A stretch of 64,000 nucleotides of DNA from an uncultured Sutterella sp. GTDB lineage: Bacteria; Pseudomonadota; Gammaproteobacteria; Burkholderiales; Burkholderiaceae_F. A model generated the notes under the pieces. It worked only from the letters and a program-made list of their open reading frames with translations. It searched no databases and was not told the origin of the DNA. The translations under genes and the position numbers were made by a program. The stretch lies in NCBI GenBank assembly GCA_900543805.1, contig UQTE01000001.1, positions 1 through 64,000 on the forward strand, written 5' to 3'. This document shows, piece after piece, positions 62,328 to 64,000 of the stretch; the stretch's first letter is position 1; the number at the start of each line of letters is the position of its first letter.

Positions 62328-63407
62328 ATGACAGAGAAACATCAGGAATTTCCGACGGAAGGCTTCGGCGCCGCGCTGGCGGATTGGCAGAGAAGCCACG
62401 GCCGACACGCCTTTTCTTGGCAGCGCTACGACACGCCTTACGAGAGATGGCTCTCCGAAGTCATGCTGCAGCAGACGCGCACGACGACGGTGGAGGGGTA
62501 TTTTCAAAAATTTCTCCGCGCCTTTCCCACGGTGGAGGATCTCGCCCGGGCGACGGACGACGAGGTGCAGGCGCTCTGGGCGGGACTCGGCTACTACAGC
62601 CGCGCGCGAAATCTGCACAAGGCGGCCAAGCGGGTGGCCGAGCGAGGAGGCGTCTTTCCGAAAACCGCCGCGGGACTGGCCGAACTCCCAGGCGTGGGAC
62701 CGAGTACGGCGGGCGCGATCGCGGCTTTCTGCTACAGCGAGCGCGCCGTCATGTGCGACGGCAACGCCAAGCGGGTGCTCGCGCGCGTGATGGCGATTCC
62801 CGGGGCCGTCGGGGAGCGAGCCTTCGAGACGAAGGTCTGGTCCGCGGCCGAGTCGCTTTTGCCCGCGTCCGAAGACATGGCCGCCTATACGCAGGGGCTC
62901 ATGGACGTGGGGGCGGAAATCTGCCGCAAAAAGGCGCCGCGCTGTTCGGAGTGTCCCGTCCGATCGTTTTGCCGGGCCTTTCGGGAAGGTCGCGTCGAAG
63001 ACTATCCGGCGCCGCGCGCCAAGCGCGAGCGCCCCGTTCGTCATGCGACGCTCTTTTTCCTCTACACGGAGGGAGGCGTCGTTCTCGAGAAAAAGACGAC
63101 GCCCGGCGTGTGGCGCGGACTTTGGGTGACGCCCGCGGGAGAAGGGTACGGCACGGCCGAGACGCTTGCGATCTCCCGGGAGGACGTCCTCTGGGAGCGC
63201 GTGGGCGAAGCCTGGCCGCACGACTTCACGCACTACCGCCTCGTCATCACGCCCGTCGTCGCGCGTCTGCGGACGATCAGGCGGGAAGGCTGGCGGATCG
63301 TGCCGCTTTCGGAACGGGAAACGCTCGGCATGCCCGCGCCGATCGCGCGCTACTGGCCCGAGGCGGACGCCGTCGCAGGTCAGCTCAACGCGTCTGTGTG
63401 CGGTTGA
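62328..63407 (+). CDS. mutY: A/G-specific adenine glycosylase
   Basis: A 359-residue base-excision enzyme that removes adenine opposite 8-oxoguanine. SEVMLQQTR carries the catalytic Glu, ELPGVGPSTAGAI is the helix-hairpin-helix, CDGNAKRV contains the catalytic Asp, and the iron-sulfur cysteines are spaced CX6CX2CX5C. The C-terminal NUDIX-like domain recognises 8-oxoG. ATG 62328 is chosen over a GTG six codons earlier. The last 23 bases overlap the convergent rapZ. Confidence 0.95.
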   Translation: MTEKHQEFPTEGFGAALADWQRSHGRHAFSWQRYDTPYERWLSEVMLQQTRTTTVEGYFQKFLRAFPTVEDLARATDDEVQALWAGLGYYSRARNLHKAAKRVAERGGVFPKTAAGLAELPGVGPSTAGAIAAFCYSERAVMCDGNAKRVLARVMAIPGAVGERAFETKVWSAAESLLPASEDMAAYTQGLMDVGAEICRKKAPRCSECPVRSFCRAFREGRVEDYPAPRAKRERPVRHATLFFLYTEGGVVLEKKTTPGVWRGLWVTPAGEGYGTAETLAISREDVLWERVGEAWPHDFTHYRLVITPVVARLRTIRREGWRIVPLSERETLGMPAPIARYWPEADAVAGQLNASVCG

Positions 63408-64000
63408 GGCCGTAGCTCTCGAGAGCCCGATGCCGTACGAGCGCGCCTTCTTCGGCAAAGCGGCGGCAGAGCGTTTCCGCCGTGAAGACGGAGCGGTGCT
63501 GTCCGCCCGTGCAACCGATTGCCACGGTGAGATAGTGGCGGTTTTGCGCGCGGTAGGCGGGGAGCCACCGACGAACGAATCCCTCGATGTCGTCGATCAT
63601 GCGCACGACGTCGGGCTGGGCGGCGAGAAACGCCGCGACGGGTTCGTCCTTCCCCGTGAGCGGGCGAAGGGATTCGTCGTAATAGGGATTGGGAAGACAG
63701 CGCACGTCGAAGACCAGGTCCGCGGCGACGGGCAGTCCGTGCTTGAAGGCGAAGGACTCGAACGACAGCGTGAGCGGCGCGCTCGCGAGATTGACGAACT
63801 GCAGAACCCAGCGGCGAAGAACGTTGGGGAGAATCCCCGTCGTGTCGAGGACGTGTCCCATGACGGCCGCCTCGCCGAGAATGTCGCGCTCGCGCTCGAT
63901 CGCCTCCTGTAGCGTCGCTTCGCGCCCGTTTTTACTCAGGCGGGCCGTGAGCGGATGGCGGCGCCTCGTTTCGGAGAATCGCTGCACGAGTTCCGTGGTC
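63385..64000 (-). CDS. rapZ: RNase adapter protein RapZ, C-terminal part
   Basis: The gene runs off the right edge; about 204 codons of its 3' part are present. The segment QRFSETRRRHPL, then FVNLASAPLTLSFESFAFKHG, VFDVRCLPNPYY and AIGCTGGQHRSV identify RapZ. In E. coli RapZ guides RNase E to the sRNA GlmZ and so controls glucosamine-6-phosphate synthase. The N-terminal Walker A lies outside the window. A GTG at 63987 that could be taken as a start is internal, since family sequence continues beyond it. Confidence 0.93.
   Translation of the reverse strand, partial: TTELVQRFSETRRRHPLTARLSKNGREATLQEAIERERDILGEAAVMGHVLDTTGILPNVLRRWVLQFVNLASAPLTLSFESFAFKHGLPVAADLVFDVRCLPNPYYDESLRPLTGKDEPVAAFLAAQPDVVRMIDDIEGFVRRWLPAYRAQNRHYLTVAIGCTGGQHRSVFTAETLCRRFAEEGALVRHRALESYGLNRTQTR

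Overview
This is a gene-dense stretch of a GC-rich proteobacterial chromosome with no insertion sequences, phage genes, rRNA operons or CRISPR. The core genes and their order (lolB-ispE-tRNA-Gln-prs-rplY-pth-ychF, tandem lipid A acyltransferases followed by dapF, envC-ctpA-moeB facing rhodanese-secB, ftsY/ftsE/ftsX/rpoH) are those of Betaproteobacteria, order Burkholderiales. A strictly anaerobic enzyme set ([FeFe]-hydrogenase with its maturases, a HemN-like radical SAM protein) points to a gut-type anaerobe of the Sutterella/Parasutterella kind. That taxonomic placement is an inference, not a database match.

Layout. 1-3.4 kb: uracil/xanthine-type permease and release factor 3. 3.4-8.7 kb: the one clearly accessory module, a cluster read leftwards as hydA (H-cluster subunit), hydB (Tat-leader small subunit), a formate-dehydrogenase-gamma-like cytochrome b, then hydF and hydE. 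hydG is not present. 8.7-16.7 kb: HemN-like radical SAM protein, long-chain acyl-CoA ligase, Uup, an LpoA-like cell-wall factor and divergent rsmI. 16.8-22.9 kb: CBS protein, ttcA, folB, a DUF2905 protein, cca, slt and 5-formyl-THF cyclo-ligase. 22.9-27.2 kb: activated-methyl-cycle genes ahcY and metK with trpS between them. 27.4-35.4 kb: rightward genes lpxL-lpxL-dapF-rlmI-cobW-dksA-nucleotidase-sppA. 35.4-41.7 kb: moeB, ctpA, envC, then rhodanese, secB, an orphan NarL-type regulator and trmL. 41.7-47.9 kb: rpoH, ftsX, ftsE, a ppx gene inserted in the operon, ftsY, rsmD and coaD. 47.9-64 kb: AsmA-like protein, ahpF/ahpC, XRE regulator, ychF, DUF523 protein, pth, DEAD-box helicase, rplY, prs, tRNA-Gln, ispE, lolB, TPR protein, mutY and the 3' part of rapZ.

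Most notable. (1) The hydrogenase cluster reads as a Tat-exported [FeFe]-hydrogenase tied to a membrane cytochrome b, which suggests periplasmic H2 oxidation linked to the quinone pool. (2) Two ParB-binding parS sites lie 5.5 kb apart, one over the cca stop codon and one inside the ahcY leader. They suggest that the window lies near the replication origin. (3) The ahcY leader carries a well-formed SAH riboswitch, and the second parS abuts its P1 helix, so the same DNA appears to be both a centromere site and part of a riboswitch RNA. (4) Several core proteins lack canonical residues: a Cys-poor DksA beside a COG0523 metallochaperone, a rhodanese without its Cys, an LpoA-like protein without a lipobox, and an unusual FtsE signature.

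Neighbouring reading frames often overlap by four bases (GTGA or ATGA), so translational coupling is a recurring device here. Starts were chosen from ribosome-binding sites, family alignments recalled from memory and signal peptides; about ten differ from the longest possible frame.
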